Below, in pieces: positions 7,792-17,861 of a stretch of 64,000 bases of DNA. How positions within the stretch are numbered: position 1 is the stretch's first letter; each line of letters starts with the position of its first letter. The stretch comes from JAZGGS01 sp963714405 (lineage in GTDB: Bacteria > Bacteroidota > Ignavibacteria > Ignavibacteriales > Ignavibacteriaceae). The notes under the pieces are model-generated. The model did no database searches. It saw nothing but the letters and a program-made list of their open reading frames with translations, and was not told the origin of the DNA. The stretch lies in assembly GCA_963714405.1 (NCBI GenBank), contig CAVQOH010000006.1, positions 744,001-808,000 on the forward strand, written 5' to 3'. A program made the position numbers and the translations under genes.

Positions 7792-10722
7792 TTAAAATGA
7801 AATTCTATCAAAGTTCAGTTTTAACCCAAGTTTAATAAGTCTTGGAATTCCAAAATTTCTTGGATCTTTTTCCAAAGTAAGATAATCCTGAACATATCCT
7901 TCACCCTGGGCTTGAATAGTACCCTGAGCATCCGGATCGTTTAGCCAACCGGTTGTAGAAGGGCTTCCGGTTGATCTCCATACCTGATCGGAATTATCAG
8001 TATCAAGTAAGTTTTCAATCCAGAGATAAGGTGTTATATAAAAGTTTCCAATTGCAAAACCTTTTTCAACTTTAAGATCTATCCTAAAGTTTGAAGGCCC
8101 GAACGCAGAGTTTATATAACCGGTATTATCTGCAACTAAACCGTTATCTCCTAAAATATTCCATTGATCCACAGGTGTGTATGGTCTTCCACTATTAAAT
8201 GAGAATATGGCATTTACGTTTAATAGTTCGAAGAATCCCAGTTCTCCTTGTGGTACAAAGAAATCTACAATTGCGATACCGGTATGTCTTTGATCAAATT
8301 CAAGCGGAGCAATTACTGTAGGAGCTATCCTATCATTATTTCTGAATACTGCGGTCTGGCTTGAGTTTGTTGATGAACCGGTTCCTTCAGCAATCTGGAA
8401 AGTATATTGTAAAGAAGCGCTAAAATAGCTTAGCTTTGTAACATCAAAAGAGAATAAAAATCCTTTAACTGTTCCAAAATCAGCATTTACAGGAAAGATT
8501 GAATTTAGAAGTTCTCCGCCTTCAACTCTTTGAAATTGGCTGTTCTGAACGTTTACCAATCCCTTAGTATTCTTATAAAACGCAGTGATCTGCAAAGCTG
8601 AGTTAGCACTGAGATATTGTCTTAGAGCAATTTCATACTGAGTTGTTTCTTCACTAACCAATCCACCGTTAAAACCATTCTGTGGTTCCATAGTAAGATA
8701 GTTGTTATAATCAAACGGACCTGAATACATATCATTTAATTCAGGAGTTTGAATAAATCTTCCGTACTGAGCATGAAATACTGTTGTTTCAGTAACTGGA
8801 AAACCAATTCCGATTCTTGGAGATAGTTCAAATTCAACATCTTTTAGTTTGAAATCACCAATATCAAATTTGTTTGGATCTAAACCTCCTGCGTAAGGCA
8901 ATGCAGGGTCTATTATTTCATGTGATTTGATATCAAAATAATCTACTCTTAATCCAAGATTAAGCACTATATCTTCTAACTCAAATCTATCCTGGAGATA
9001 GAAGTAAGCAATAATAGGTTTTCTTGGTTTTAAAAATTCTGCCATTGTTGGATGAGAATCAACATCAGGATGAGAGAACCATTCCAAAGTTGAAGGGTCG
9101 TCACTAGTTGTTTTCTCAGTTCCATCAACACTGTAACCAAAAACAAATGGCTGGTTCTGCGCAAACCTAACATTCATAGGGCTGTTTTCATCAGTACCTG
9201 CAACTATATATGCAAAGTTTCCGTAACCTCTTACGGTATGCTGTGAAACACCCGCACCAAATTCAATTAAATGATTATCTAACTGCGATGTTAAATCAAA
9301 ATCCGCAGCAAGTGATTCATCTTCTCTTTGCTGGAATAAACCAAGCGAATAGCCGTAGGGACGGTAAACACCGTTCTCATCAACGGTTCCGGTTCTTCGG
9401 CCATCACCAAGCAGATTAACACCCATACCTGATTCATTTGCCCACCAGAGACTATCACCGTATAGAATCTGGTTTTCAGCCCCTTTAAGGAACGGGTTGT
9501 AACGCTGGAATTCAAATTTTCTGTAACCAAGGTTTAAATTCCAAAAAGTACTGTTACTTACAGTTTGTGAAAGTCTTCCACTGAATGAATAATTTTCTTC
9601 ATCAATGGCTTCAATAAACTGTGAAGAGTTTTTATATTGTCTTACTGCTGTGTTATTTTTTGAATTTTTATAAATGCGGTTGTTTGCTAATCCACTAAGC
9701 TGAACATTCCAGGCACCAAACCGAGATTTGACTTTTCCCTGCAATCTCCAAACTTCTGAGTTGTTGTTTGGAATTTTATTATAAACAATGGGATTTTCTA
9801 AAAGTGTCCCGTCTTCAGTTGAATAAAATTCCAACGGAATAGCCGGTGGATCCGCATCACCAAAAAATCCTCTTTCTGCAGATAAGAATATTGTATGTTC
9901 AGGAATTCCAGGAATGATTGGTCCACTCAAGGTACCCGAATATAAATTGTATCCATAATCATCTGTCCAGGTTGATGTTACAAGATCAGCAAGAACACTG
10001 TATTCCGGCTGCCCTGATTTTGTAGTAACGCTTACAATACCAGCCTGAGATTGGCCGTATTTTGCTTCAAATCCTCCAACCTGGAAAGAAATCTGATCAA
10101 TTGCAACGTTGCTGACCTGCGAAACGTTTCCCCTGTTATACAGGTTATTCTGAGGAACGCCATCCACAATGTAAAGAACTTCACTGCCTCTGCCGCCTCT
10201 AACATTTATTTCAGCATTTCCATCCTGTCCACCACTTCCTTCAGAAACTACAACACCAGATTGAAGTGAAGCAAGATTGGATACACCTCTAACAGGTAAA
10301 CGTGCAATTTGTTCAGAATCTATAACCTTAACTGTGTTGGTAGATTTTTGCTCAAAAAGAGCTTTATCTTCAACAACAATTTCGGGTAATGTAAAGTCTG
10401 TAGAAAGCTCAACATTTAACTCATAAGTAATGTTTGCAACAATTCTAACAGATTGAATAGTCTTTGGTGCGTAACCAACATAGCTTACTTTAACATCATA
10501 ATTACCGGGAATGATGTTAAGAATAAAATAATTTCCTTCAATATCCGTTGCCGCACCAAGGTTAGTGTTTAACACTATAATATTAGCGCCAATTAGTGGT
10601 TCCTGCGTATCAGCATCAATAATTTTACCGCTTATTTTACCTACTCCCGTTTGAGCTAATGCAGTAAATGATAAACTAAATAGTGCAAGGACCGCTAATA
10701 TAATTGTAAAGAATTTTTTCAT
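7792..10722 (-). CDS. TonB-dependent receptor with carboxypeptidase-regulatory-like N-domain
   Basis: 976 residues from the ATG at 10722, which is preceded by GGAGAAGAG; an upstream in-frame ATG at 10737 is less likely, as it would put five residues before a typical signal peptide (MKKFFTIILAVLALF). After the signal come a CarboxypepD_reg-like domain (about 25-105, ending YVGYAPKTIQSV), a plug domain (about 120-240, with NVRGGRGSEVLYIVDGVP and FEAKYGQSQAGIVSV) and a long beta-barrel ending in KLNFDRISF. Such receptors import large substrates across the outer membrane using energy from TonB. The substrate is unknown. It leads a probable transcription unit with the following 1202-residue exported protein. 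Confidence 0.9.
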   Translation of the reverse strand: MKKFFTIILAVLALFSLSFTALAQTGVGKISGKIIDADTQEPLIGANIIVLNTNLGAATDIEGNYFILNIIPGNYDVKVSYVGYAPKTIQSVRIVANITYELNVELSTDFTLPEIVVEDKALFEQKSTNTVKVIDSEQIARLPVRGVSNLASLQSGVVVSEGSGGQDGNAEINVRGGRGSEVLYIVDGVPQNNLYNRGNVSQVSNVAIDQISFQVGGFEAKYGQSQAGIVSVTTKSGQPEYSVLADLVTSTWTDDYGYNLYSGTLSGPIIPGIPEHTIFLSAERGFFGDADPPAIPLEFYSTEDGTLLENPIVYNKIPNNNSEVWRLQGKVKSRFGAWNVQLSGLANNRIYKNSKNNTAVRQYKNSSQFIEAIDEENYSFSGRLSQTVSNSTFWNLNLGYRKFEFQRYNPFLKGAENQILYGDSLWWANESGMGVNLLGDGRRTGTVDENGVYRPYGYSLGLFQQREDESLAADFDLTSQLDNHLIEFGAGVSQHTVRGYGNFAYIVAGTDENSPMNVRFAQNQPFVFGYSVDGTEKTTSDDPSTLEWFSHPDVDSHPTMAEFLKPRKPIIAYFYLQDRFELEDIVLNLGLRVDYFDIKSHEIIDPALPYAGGLDPNKFDIGDFKLKDVEFELSPRIGIGFPVTETTVFHAQYGRFIQTPELNDMYSGPFDYNNYLTMEPQNGFNGGLVSEETTQYEIALRQYLSANSALQITAFYKNTKGLVNVQNSQFQRVEGGELLNSIFPVNADFGTVKGFLFSFDVTKLSYFSASLQYTFQIAEGTGSSTNSSQTAVFRNNDRIAPTVIAPLEFDQRHTGIAIVDFFVPQGELGFFELLNVNAIFSFNSGRPYTPVDQWNILGDNGLVADNTGYINSAFGPSNFRIDLKVEKGFAIGNFYITPYLWIENLLDTDNSDQVWRSTGSPSTTGWLNDPDAQGTIQAQGEGYVQDYLTLEKDPRNFGIPRLIKLGLKLNFDRISF

Positions 10723-10813
10723 CTCTTCTCCACACAATTTTTTTTCTGAATCCTTTTCTTAATTAAATACCCGCAAATTTCAATGATATATTTAATGAAC
10801 AATGCCTAAAAAA

Positions 10814-10857
10814 AACGGGCGAATTAACCAATATTTAAATTGGATAACCCACCCGTT
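10814..10857 (-). terminator. Imperfect hairpin terminator after the Asp-box protein gene
   Basis: Outer arms AACGGG and CCCGTT with an inner CCAAT/ATTGG stem, followed on the minus strand by a run of eight T. It lies just past the stop at 10875 and before the TonB-dependent receptor gene. Confidence 0.7.
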
Positions 10858-10874
10858 CTAAGTAAGCTAAAACA

Positions 10875-12647
10875 TTATTTCAATAACATCATCTTTTTAG
10901 ATGATGTAAAGTTTCCAGCTTTTAATGTATAAATGTACATACCCGAAGCAAGTGAAGATGCATCAAAATTAACATCGTAAACACCTGCATCCTGGTTTGA
11001 ATTAACTAATGTAGCAACTTCAGTTCCTAATACATCGAACACTTTTAATGTAACATTGCTTTTTTCAGCAACAGTGTAATTAATCTGTGTACTTGGGTTA
11101 AACGGATTAGGATAATTTTGTTCAAGTGAGAAATTACTAACGACGCCTGGTTCTACATCACCTGTTTGTACAGTAATTTCTGTAGAAAAATGATAATACT
11201 GTGCAGTAACACCAACTGGCATTCCAGCTGTATTTACTGTACTTCCAGGAATTGTATCTCCCTGAACAACAATGTGTACTGTAATAGCGTCGTCATCCAA
11301 CGGATTTGTAGGACTAACATCAACTATACTTGGATATCTCCAATCCATTATTGGGGGTCCATCCGGGGTGAATTTTTCAGGATCGCTCCAAGTTATTCCT
11401 CCATCCATACTGTACATAAAATATCCCGCAGTATAGGAAGTTGTATCTGGACTTGGATAAACATCTTCAGTGGCAACAGTAAATGCCATAAAAAGGTAAT
11501 CATGCATTTGTGAACGACCAAGTACCGGACGGCAGATTGGTACCATCACATCGTTAGTTCCAAGTATTGGAGCATAAGGTACATTGTTACTATCAGCAGC
11601 AATAACCGCTACACCACCGTTGATGTGCGGACCCCAAAGCATTATGTTACTTGGAAGACCCGGGAAGAAGTTACCGGCTGAAAATATTTGCTGGCAGGTT
11701 TCCCACGCAACTACAGGATTTTCTTCATAGAAATTTAAAGCAACACCTCTAATAGCTCCCATAGTTGTATCAGATCCGTGATCTCTTGCCCAAACTAATG
11801 TTGGAGGACTCCAAGTCATTCCGTCATCAGTTGATTCGATGTAATAAACATCTCCATCCTGTGAATTTGTTGGTTGACCATTATAAGCTAATCCAACTAT
11901 ACCGCCATCAGAAACTGCAAATGCATATTGCTCTGCCTGTTCACCGTCTATTCCTAAATATCCTAAAAATGAGGGAACTGATGGATCTAAGACATTAACA
12001 AAGAAACTATCAGGACCGTTTTGTGATGCAGCCATAATTACTTTGCCGTTGGAAACGGTATGCCTTGGCCAAATTGCAGCACCATCAACTGGTTGAGGAC
12101 TTGGATCGTAATTTGTAAAATTATATTCAAAAGGACTGTTATCAATCATAACTGTAGCTATTGTTGTAGTAAATACTGCATTATGGTTAGTTATAACCGC
12201 TGAACCATTTGCATCACCATACACTGCAGGGAATCCACATCTTGTTGTATTTGGTACAGGACCTAATTCAAACCAGCTAACACCAGCATCGGTGCTACCA
12301 AAATACAAACAAGTTCTATCACCCCATGTAACAGATTCTTGTGAATTTGTAAAAACTGCATGTAAGAAATCAGGATTGTTAAGATCAACCCAAACTTGCT
12401 GTGTAGAACCATTAGATTGAAGATCGTAACCTGTTTTCGCATCTGTAATATTGTGAACATCCCAAGTAAGCTGGCTGTTTTGAACCGGGCCAAAAACATG
12501 TGTGCCACTTGTTTCCACAATTTCAATTCCATTCATGTCTGGAGTTTCCTCACCAGTTATAACAACATTTGGTTTTGTTTGAGCTTGAAGCGCAACTAAA
12601 CCAACAAGTAAGAAAACGGTCAATAAAGCTGTAATTTTTTTGAGCAT
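10875..12647 (-). CDS. Exported Asp-box (sialidase-like propeller) protein with type IX sorting domain
   Basis: 590 residues. Signal peptide 1-22 (ending LQAQ). Three Asp-box type repeats are visible: STDAGVSWFE, STDDGMTWSP and SMDGGITWSDP, matching S-x-D-x-G-x-T/S-W, the turn of sialidase/BNR beta-propellers. The C-terminus holds SLEQNYPNPFNPSTQINYTV and ends GMYIYTLKAGNF and SSKKMMLLK, a clear type A sorting domain, so the protein should cross the outer membrane by the type IX system and become surface-attached or released. I do not see a complete sialidase active site; many Asp-box proteins are not sialidases. A good ribosome binding site (AAAGGAGAG) precedes the ATG. It is probably a single-gene unit, with its own terminator and candidate promoters upstream. 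Confidence 0.85.
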   Translation of the reverse strand: MLKKITALLTVFLLVGLVALQAQTKPNVVITGEETPDMNGIEIVETSGTHVFGPVQNSQLTWDVHNITDAKTGYDLQSNGSTQQVWVDLNNPDFLHAVFTNSQESVTWGDRTCLYFGSTDAGVSWFELGPVPNTTRCGFPAVYGDANGSAVITNHNAVFTTTIATVMIDNSPFEYNFTNYDPSPQPVDGAAIWPRHTVSNGKVIMAASQNGPDSFFVNVLDPSVPSFLGYLGIDGEQAEQYAFAVSDGGIVGLAYNGQPTNSQDGDVYYIESTDDGMTWSPPTLVWARDHGSDTTMGAIRGVALNFYEENPVVAWETCQQIFSAGNFFPGLPSNIMLWGPHINGGVAVIAADSNNVPYAPILGTNDVMVPICRPVLGRSQMHDYLFMAFTVATEDVYPSPDTTSYTAGYFMYSMDGGITWSDPEKFTPDGPPIMDWRYPSIVDVSPTNPLDDDAITVHIVVQGDTIPGSTVNTAGMPVGVTAQYYHFSTEITVQTGDVEPGVVSNFSLEQNYPNPFNPSTQINYTVAEKSNVTLKVFDVLGTEVATLVNSNQDAGVYDVNFDASSLASGMYIYTLKAGNFTSSKKMMLLK

Positions 12648-13000
12648 ACTACTCTCCTTTGATTTATGAAAGATTAATTATTAGAACTAATTAAATAATT
12701 TTATACTACCCTGAACGATAAAAACAGTGTTAAGAAATTGTAAATTTTAAACACTCAATCAAATTAATACTCACCCGCTATTATGTCAAGTTTTCAATCA
12801 ACAATTATTTGCTATGCTGAATTAACGTTTTTTCCTAAAAATGTCAATAGATATAAAAATCCGCTAAAATTTGATGTTAACCGAATAAATAGCTTTTTTA
12901 CCAACCAACACAAATTTATGCAATTTGATCTGTATTAGCGTTTTGTAATAAAATATTATAAAATCTTTTCAGTTGGAAACTAAATATTCCGGTTTAAAAC
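12648..13000. other. 353-base intergenic region between trxA and the Asp-box gene
   Basis: No ORF or RNA gene is recognisable. It holds the ribosome binding site of the Asp-box gene, one candidate promoter (12819-12847) and a second TTGACA (12784-12789, minus strand) followed 16 bases later by TTAATTTG, one base off the Bacteroidetes -7 consensus. No convincing terminator for trxA is seen. Confidence 0.6.
12819..12847 (-). promoter_or_regulatory. Candidate promoter for the Asp-box protein gene
   Basis: On the minus strand TTGACA (12847-12842), a 17-base spacer, then TAATTC (12824-12819). The -35 is perfect, the -10 matches poorly, and the leader would be about 165 bases long. The alternative is the TTGACA at 12789-12784. 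Confidence 0.35.
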
Positions 13001-13321
13001 TTAAATAACAGCATTTAATTTTTCCACAATGTGGTTTTTTGGAACAGCGCCAATTATAGTATCCTTAAGTTCACCATCTTTAAGTATCAAGAGTGTAGGA
13101 ATGCTTCTTACACCATACTTAATAGCAGTTTGTTGATTAGAATCCACATCAAGTTTTCCTATTACTGCTTTACCATCGTATTCTGTAGCAAGTTCTTCCA
13201 CAATTGGTGCAATCATTTTACAAGGTCCGCACCATACTGCCCAAAAATCTATAAGAACAGGTAATTTTGAATTTATAACTTCAGTTTCAAAATTATCATC
13301 AGTTATTTCTACAAGTCCCAT
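13001..13321 (-). CDS. trxA: Thioredoxin
   Basis: 106 residues, standard thioredoxin length. The redox centre WCGPC is at 30-34, the cis-proline is in the segment RSIPTLLIL, and FWAVWCGPCK is intact. It reduces protein disulfides in the cytoplasm with electrons from thioredoxin reductase, which is not in this window. No signal peptide is present. It lies 39 bases downstream of the FabL-like reductase and has no clear promoter of its own, so the two may share a transcript. Confidence 0.95.
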   Translation of the reverse strand: MGLVEITDDNFETEVINSKLPVLIDFWAVWCGPCKMIAPIVEELATEYDGKAVIGKLDVDSNQQTAIKYGVRSIPTLLILKDGELKDTIIGAVPKNHIVEKLNAVI

Positions 13322-13360
13322 TATATAATCCTTGAATTTATCTGTTAAAGTATATAGAGT

Positions 13361-14176
13361 TTAGTTTTGCCCAACATAGCTAACAATATCTTCCCCACCA
13401 TCAGCATTTATAATTCCACCGCTGATCCATTCGCCGCCTTCTTTACACAACAGAGAAATTATTTTGGCAACATCTTTTGTTGTTGTTAGCCTGTTTCTGG
13501 GATTTTTTTTCAATGCAATATCTATCATTTCTGTGTTACCAGGTATCTTTCTAAGAGCTGGTGTGTCTGTTACACCAGCCATTATCGCGCTTACAGAAAT
13601 ATCCAATGGTCCAAGTTCAACTGATAACTGTCTCACATGAGATTCCAGCGCAGCTTTTGCTGCAGATACTGCTCCGTAATACGGAATAGCAGAATGCCCA
13701 CCTGAACTCGTCATCGCAAATATTCTTCCCTTTTCTGCAAGAAGGTTTGCTAAAAATAATTCCTGCACCCAGTAAACCAGAGAGTGAGCCATTACATCCA
13801 AAGTCATTTCCATTTGTGCATGTGTAATGCCGACTTCATCTTTTTTAGGTACAAACGCCCTTAAAGTACCAAATGCTAATGAATGCATGATTACTTTAAT
13901 AAGAGGTTTACTATTTAATTTGCTTTTAAGCTGATTAACTATTTCCTTTCTCTTGAATTGATCAGCAGCATTTACATTAAAAAACAGTGCTTCACTTCCA
14001 TTTTTTTCTATTTTGCTAATAATACTTTTTACATTAGCCATTGTTGCCTGTCTATCAAGGTGTACCCCAATAATATTATAACCATCTTCAGAAAGTTTAA
14101 TTGCTGTTTCTCCACCGAAACCTGATGATGCACCAAGTATTACAGCCCAATATTTTGTTTTCTTATATTTACTCAT
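13361..14176 (-). CDS. Enoyl-ACP reductase-like SDR (FabL type)
   Basis: 271 residues, short-chain dehydrogenase fold. The nucleotide-binding glycine motif is the classical GASSGFG (15-21), and the C-terminal INADGG block is present. The catalytic pair has the spacing Y-x6-K (Y167, K174, in YGAVSAAK), typical of enoyl-ACP reductases (FabI, FabL) rather than the Y-x3-K of ordinary SDRs. A classical glycine motif combined with Y-x6-K is the pattern known from Bacillus FabL. It would reduce trans-2-enoyl-ACP in the last step of fatty acid elongation. It sits between dnaE and trxA and lacks fatty-acid synthesis neighbours, so substrate assignment is inference; 'SDR family oxidoreductase' is the safe name. 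Confidence 0.7.
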   Translation of the reverse strand: MSKYKKTKYWAVILGASSGFGGETAIKLSEDGYNIIGVHLDRQATMANVKSIISKIEKNGSEALFFNVNAADQFKRKEIVNQLKSKLNSKPLIKVIMHSLAFGTLRAFVPKKDEVGITHAQMEMTLDVMAHSLVYWVQELFLANLLAEKGRIFAMTSSGGHSAIPYYGAVSAAKAALESHVRQLSVELGPLDISVSAIMAGVTDTPALRKIPGNTEMIDIALKKNPRNRLTTTKDVAKIISLLCKEGGEWISGGIINADGGEDIVSYVGQN

Positions 14177-14226
14177 TTCCTGTTACATTTTTTATCTATC
14201 AAAGCAAACAATTATACAAAATAGGT

Positions 14227-14252
14227 AAAATCGAAACAAATTTTTCGATTTT
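14227..14252 (-). terminator. AT-rich hairpin after dnaE
   Basis: Ten-base-pair stem AAAATCGAAA / TTTCGATTTT with loop CAAATT, between the dnaE stop and the FabL-like gene. The minus-strand T-tract is short, so it is only a possible terminator. Confidence 0.35.
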
Positions 14253-14284
14253 TTCATACTTTGTTATTTATTGCATTCAACAAA

Positions 14285-17200
14285 TTAACAATTTAACCTT
14301 ATAGATTCTTTGCCAAATATTTCTGTAACCTGATTAATAAGTTCTCTTGTTACTTTTACACGGAAGTTTTTTAATTCATAGAGAGAACCCCGCGAACCAT
14401 TTCCTCTTAAAGAAAGAAAAACAGGTGTATTCCCTTTGTTCTTTTCAAGAATTGGTTTAAGTAAAGTTATTTCCTGGGGAGAAATACTATCTTGCATTAT
14501 ATTAATATTAATGCTTTTTGAATGTTCTTCTCTTGCTTTATCTAATGGGACGAGTTCATTAACATGAATTTTTACTGCATCACCACTGCTTTCCAGCCTA
14601 CCAATAACTAAAACGGGTTCTTCTTTTTCAACGTATTCTCCATCACTTGAAAATATTTTTGAAAACATTATACATTCACATGAACCTGCAAAGTCATCAA
14701 TTGTAAGAAAGGCCATCTTGTTACCAGCTTTATCAATTTTAGTTCTAACGCTGGTTATAACACCACATACTTTTACAACTTCATCTTCGTTAATGTGTTC
14801 ATCTTTACCTATATGAAAATTTGTAAAAGAATTATATTCAACATCATATTTCTGTAATGGATGACCTGTTATATAAAAACCCACTGCTTCTCTTTCTTTT
14901 CCAAGTCTTTCTTTTTCACTCCACGGTACAACTTCTTCTAAATCGGGTTCAGTTATTTCAAGATCTTCAATTCCACCAAATAATGAGTTCTCGTTTGAAA
15001 AAACTGAGTTCTGCATTTTACTTCCAAATTCCAATGCTTGTTCAATGGCATTAAAAAGAGCAGCACGATTCGTATTTACAGAATCGAAAGCACCGGCAGT
15101 AACCAATCCCTCAAGTGTGCGTTTATTTACAAGCCGTGTATCTACATTCATACAAAAATCATATATGCTAGTAAAGTTTCTCCCGAGTTTTTTATATGAT
15201 TTGATTATTTCTTCAACAGCATTTTTACCAACATTTTTTATTGCACTCATTCCAAATCTTATTTTACCTCCTGTAACATTAAAATCAACCGAGGCATTAT
15301 TAACATCTGGTGGAAGAACATCAATTTTTAGATGGCGGCAATCTTCTAAAAAGTTTGAAACTTTTTCAGTATGAATAAATTCGTTTGTTAAGTTTGCTGC
15401 AAGAAATTCTGGAGTATAGTAAGCTTTAAGGTAAGCTGTTTGATAAGCTATAAAACTGTAAGCAACTGCGTGGCTTTTATTGAATCCGTAATTGGCAAAC
15501 TTATCTATTGCTTTAAAAATTTCTTCTGCGACTTGCTTTGTAATTCCGTTGTTTTGTGCACCGGTAATAAATTTTGCTTTTTGTTCCTTCATTGCTAAAA
15601 GATCTTTTTTACCCATTGCCCGGCGCAATATATCAGCTTCTGCAAGGCTCATTCCACCAATTTTGTTTGCTATCTGGATTACCTGCTCCTGGTAAACTAT
15701 AATACCGTAAGTTTCTTTAAGTATTTCTTCCAATACCGGATGAAGATATTTAACCTGTTTCCTTCCATATTTTCTATCAATAAACTCATCAATAAATTCC
15801 ATCGGTCCTGGACGGTAAAGAGCATTCATTGCTGCTAAATCACTTAAGCTGGAAGGATTGAGTTTTTTTAGATACTCGCGCATCGGGGGAGATTCAAATT
15901 GAAAAATACCGGTCGTTTGTCCTTTAGCAAATAGCTGGAATGACTTTTCATCATCCAAAGGAATTTCATCAATGTTTAAATCAACGTTATGATATTTTTT
16001 AATTAGTGAAAGTGTATCTCTTATAATTGTAAGAGTTCTTAAACCTAAAAAATCCATTTTGAGCAAACCTGCTTGCTCGATATCTTTCATGTTATACTGT
16101 GTAACAATATCATTTTGGGTAACAGCATTTGCTAGGGGTACGTAATCACTAACATTACCTGGTGTTATAACAACTCCCGCTGCATGCTTTGAAGCATTCC
16201 TGTTCATCCCTTCAAGAACTTTAGCATGTTTAATAAGCTCCTGAATTTCAGGTTCTTTAGAATCTTTTACCCACTTAAGTTCAGGCACCTCCTTTAATGC
16301 CTGATCAATTGAAAATACTTTACCAAATTTCGAAGGTATATATTTTGTAATATTATTAACGGTTGGAATGGGGATTTTTAAAACTCTGGCAACATCTCTT
16401 ATAACCGCTTTTGATGAAAGACGGTTAAATGTGATGATCTGTGTAACACATTCTTCACCATATTTTTCTTTAACATAATCAATCACTGTTCCCCTTTGAT
16501 CATCGGCAAAATCTACATCAATATCAGGCATAGATTTTCTTGCGGGATTAAGAAATCTTTCAAATAGAAGATTATATTCAAGTGGATTTATATTTGTTAT
16601 ACCAAGAGCATATGCAACCAAACTTCCAGCAACGCTTCCTCTTCCTGGTCCTACTGGAATGTTTTTGTTTTTAGCAGCATTAATAAAATCCTGCACAACT
16701 AAAAAATATCCTGAAAAACCCATGCTCTTTATAGTATTAACTTCAAATTCAAATCTTTCTTTCACCTCTTTGGTAATTTCCAGCTCTTTTTTGTGCAATC
16801 CTTCGTTCGCAAGCAGCTCAAAATAATCATCAATAGATTTTGCAGAAGAATCCTGCGGTATTGGAAATTCAGGAAAGTGATGTCCTTCAAAATCTAATTG
16901 CAAATCAATTTTGGAATCAATTTCAAGTGTATTTTCTACGGCACCATCATAATCTTTAAATAGTTTTATCATTTCTTTTGCAGATTTAAAATAAACCTGG
17001 TCAGTTCCATAACGTAAACTTTTATAATCTGCTCCGTTTTTGTCACCAAGTAGTAACAAAATATTATGTGCAATTGCATGGTCTTTTTCAATGTAATGGC
17101 AATCATTTGTTGCAACTAATTTTATTCCCAATTCTTGGGATATTTTTGGCATCAATTCCAGGATTGGTTTATCAATTGGCATTGAGTGATCCTGGATTTC

Positions 17201-17740
17201 TAAATAAAAATCATCTTCAAAAATTTCTTTATAAGTTTTTGCAACTAGTTTTGCTTTATCGTAATTTCCTTCAACTAAATGTGCAGATACAACTCCGCTG
17301 GCACATGCAGACGTACAGACAATACCATTACTGTATTGTTTAAGTAATTCTAAATCGATTCTTGGTTTATAATAGAATCCTTCGGTATGCCCAAGTGTGG
17401 AAAGTTTGGAAAGATTTTTGAATCCCTCTTTATTCTTTGCAAGAAGAATTAAATGATTATATCTTTTACGCTTTCTGCCGTTCCCGTTATTCTCAATTAC
17501 GCCTTTCTCTAACCTGCTGCCATCGGAAACTATATATGCTTCCATTCCAATTATAGGTTTAATGCCTGCTTTGGATGCTTTTTTATAAAACTCTCCAACC
17601 CCGTACAAAACACCATGATCCGTAAGTGCAACAGAACTCATATCAAATTTTTTTGCGGCTTCAATTAGCCCATCAATAGTGCAGGCACCATCTTGCAGGC
17701 TGTAATGGCTGTGATTATGGAGGTGGATAAATTCTGTCAT
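14285..17740 (-). CDS. dnaE: DNA polymerase III alpha subunit
   Basis: 1151 residues from ATG at 17740 (TTG at 17743 is a less likely start). N-terminal PHP domain with LHNHSHYSLQDG; the metal-binding positions known from active PHP domains look present (HxH, D, TDHG, GMEAY, NHLILL, CTSAC, NDCHY), so it may retain nuclease activity. The polymerase palm carries MPDIDVDF, with catalytic aspartates at about 408 and 410; GPGRGSVAGSL marks the fingers/palm. A C-terminal OB domain (VCGVITSVRTKIDKAG) follows. It is the replicative polymerase catalytic subunit. The next genes upstream are dut and a flippase. No sign of damage. Confidence 0.95.
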   Translation of the reverse strand: MTEFIHLHNHSHYSLQDGACTIDGLIEAAKKFDMSSVALTDHGVLYGVGEFYKKASKAGIKPIIGMEAYIVSDGSRLEKGVIENNGNGRKRKRYNHLILLAKNKEGFKNLSKLSTLGHTEGFYYKPRIDLELLKQYSNGIVCTSACASGVVSAHLVEGNYDKAKLVAKTYKEIFEDDFYLEIQDHSMPIDKPILELMPKISQELGIKLVATNDCHYIEKDHAIAHNILLLLGDKNGADYKSLRYGTDQVYFKSAKEMIKLFKDYDGAVENTLEIDSKIDLQLDFEGHHFPEFPIPQDSSAKSIDDYFELLANEGLHKKELEITKEVKERFEFEVNTIKSMGFSGYFLVVQDFINAAKNKNIPVGPGRGSVAGSLVAYALGITNINPLEYNLLFERFLNPARKSMPDIDVDFADDQRGTVIDYVKEKYGEECVTQIITFNRLSSKAVIRDVARVLKIPIPTVNNITKYIPSKFGKVFSIDQALKEVPELKWVKDSKEPEIQELIKHAKVLEGMNRNASKHAAGVVITPGNVSDYVPLANAVTQNDIVTQYNMKDIEQAGLLKMDFLGLRTLTIIRDTLSLIKKYHNVDLNIDEIPLDDEKSFQLFAKGQTTGIFQFESPPMREYLKKLNPSSLSDLAAMNALYRPGPMEFIDEFIDRKYGRKQVKYLHPVLEEILKETYGIIVYQEQVIQIANKIGGMSLAEADILRRAMGKKDLLAMKEQKAKFITGAQNNGITKQVAEEIFKAIDKFANYGFNKSHAVAYSFIAYQTAYLKAYYTPEFLAANLTNEFIHTEKVSNFLEDCRHLKIDVLPPDVNNASVDFNVTGGKIRFGMSAIKNVGKNAVEEIIKSYKKLGRNFTSIYDFCMNVDTRLVNKRTLEGLVTAGAFDSVNTNRAALFNAIEQALEFGSKMQNSVFSNENSLFGGIEDLEITEPDLEEVVPWSEKERLGKEREAVGFYITGHPLQKYDVEYNSFTNFHIGKDEHINEDEVVKVCGVITSVRTKIDKAGNKMAFLTIDDFAGSCECIMFSKIFSSDGEYVEKEEPVLVIGRLESSGDAVKIHVNELVPLDKAREEHSKSININIMQDSISPQEITLLKPILEKNKGNTPVFLSLRGNGSRGSLYELKNFRVKVTRELINQVTEIFGKESIRLNC

Positions 17741-17861
17741 CAAAAATTATAGTTAACTATTTAAAATCTATTGAAATAGCAGCAGAAAGAATTGAAAATT
17801 TCTTGCCGAAGTTTACTTAAATGGGTAAAGAAATGCCAAGCGTCGAAAGATTTTCTTAATA

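Noticed and set aside
11166..11513. 115-codon plus-strand frame opposite the Asp-box gene
   Set aside because: Its translation is rich in Cys, Ile and Asn without domain features and is a mirror of the well-supported minus-strand gene.
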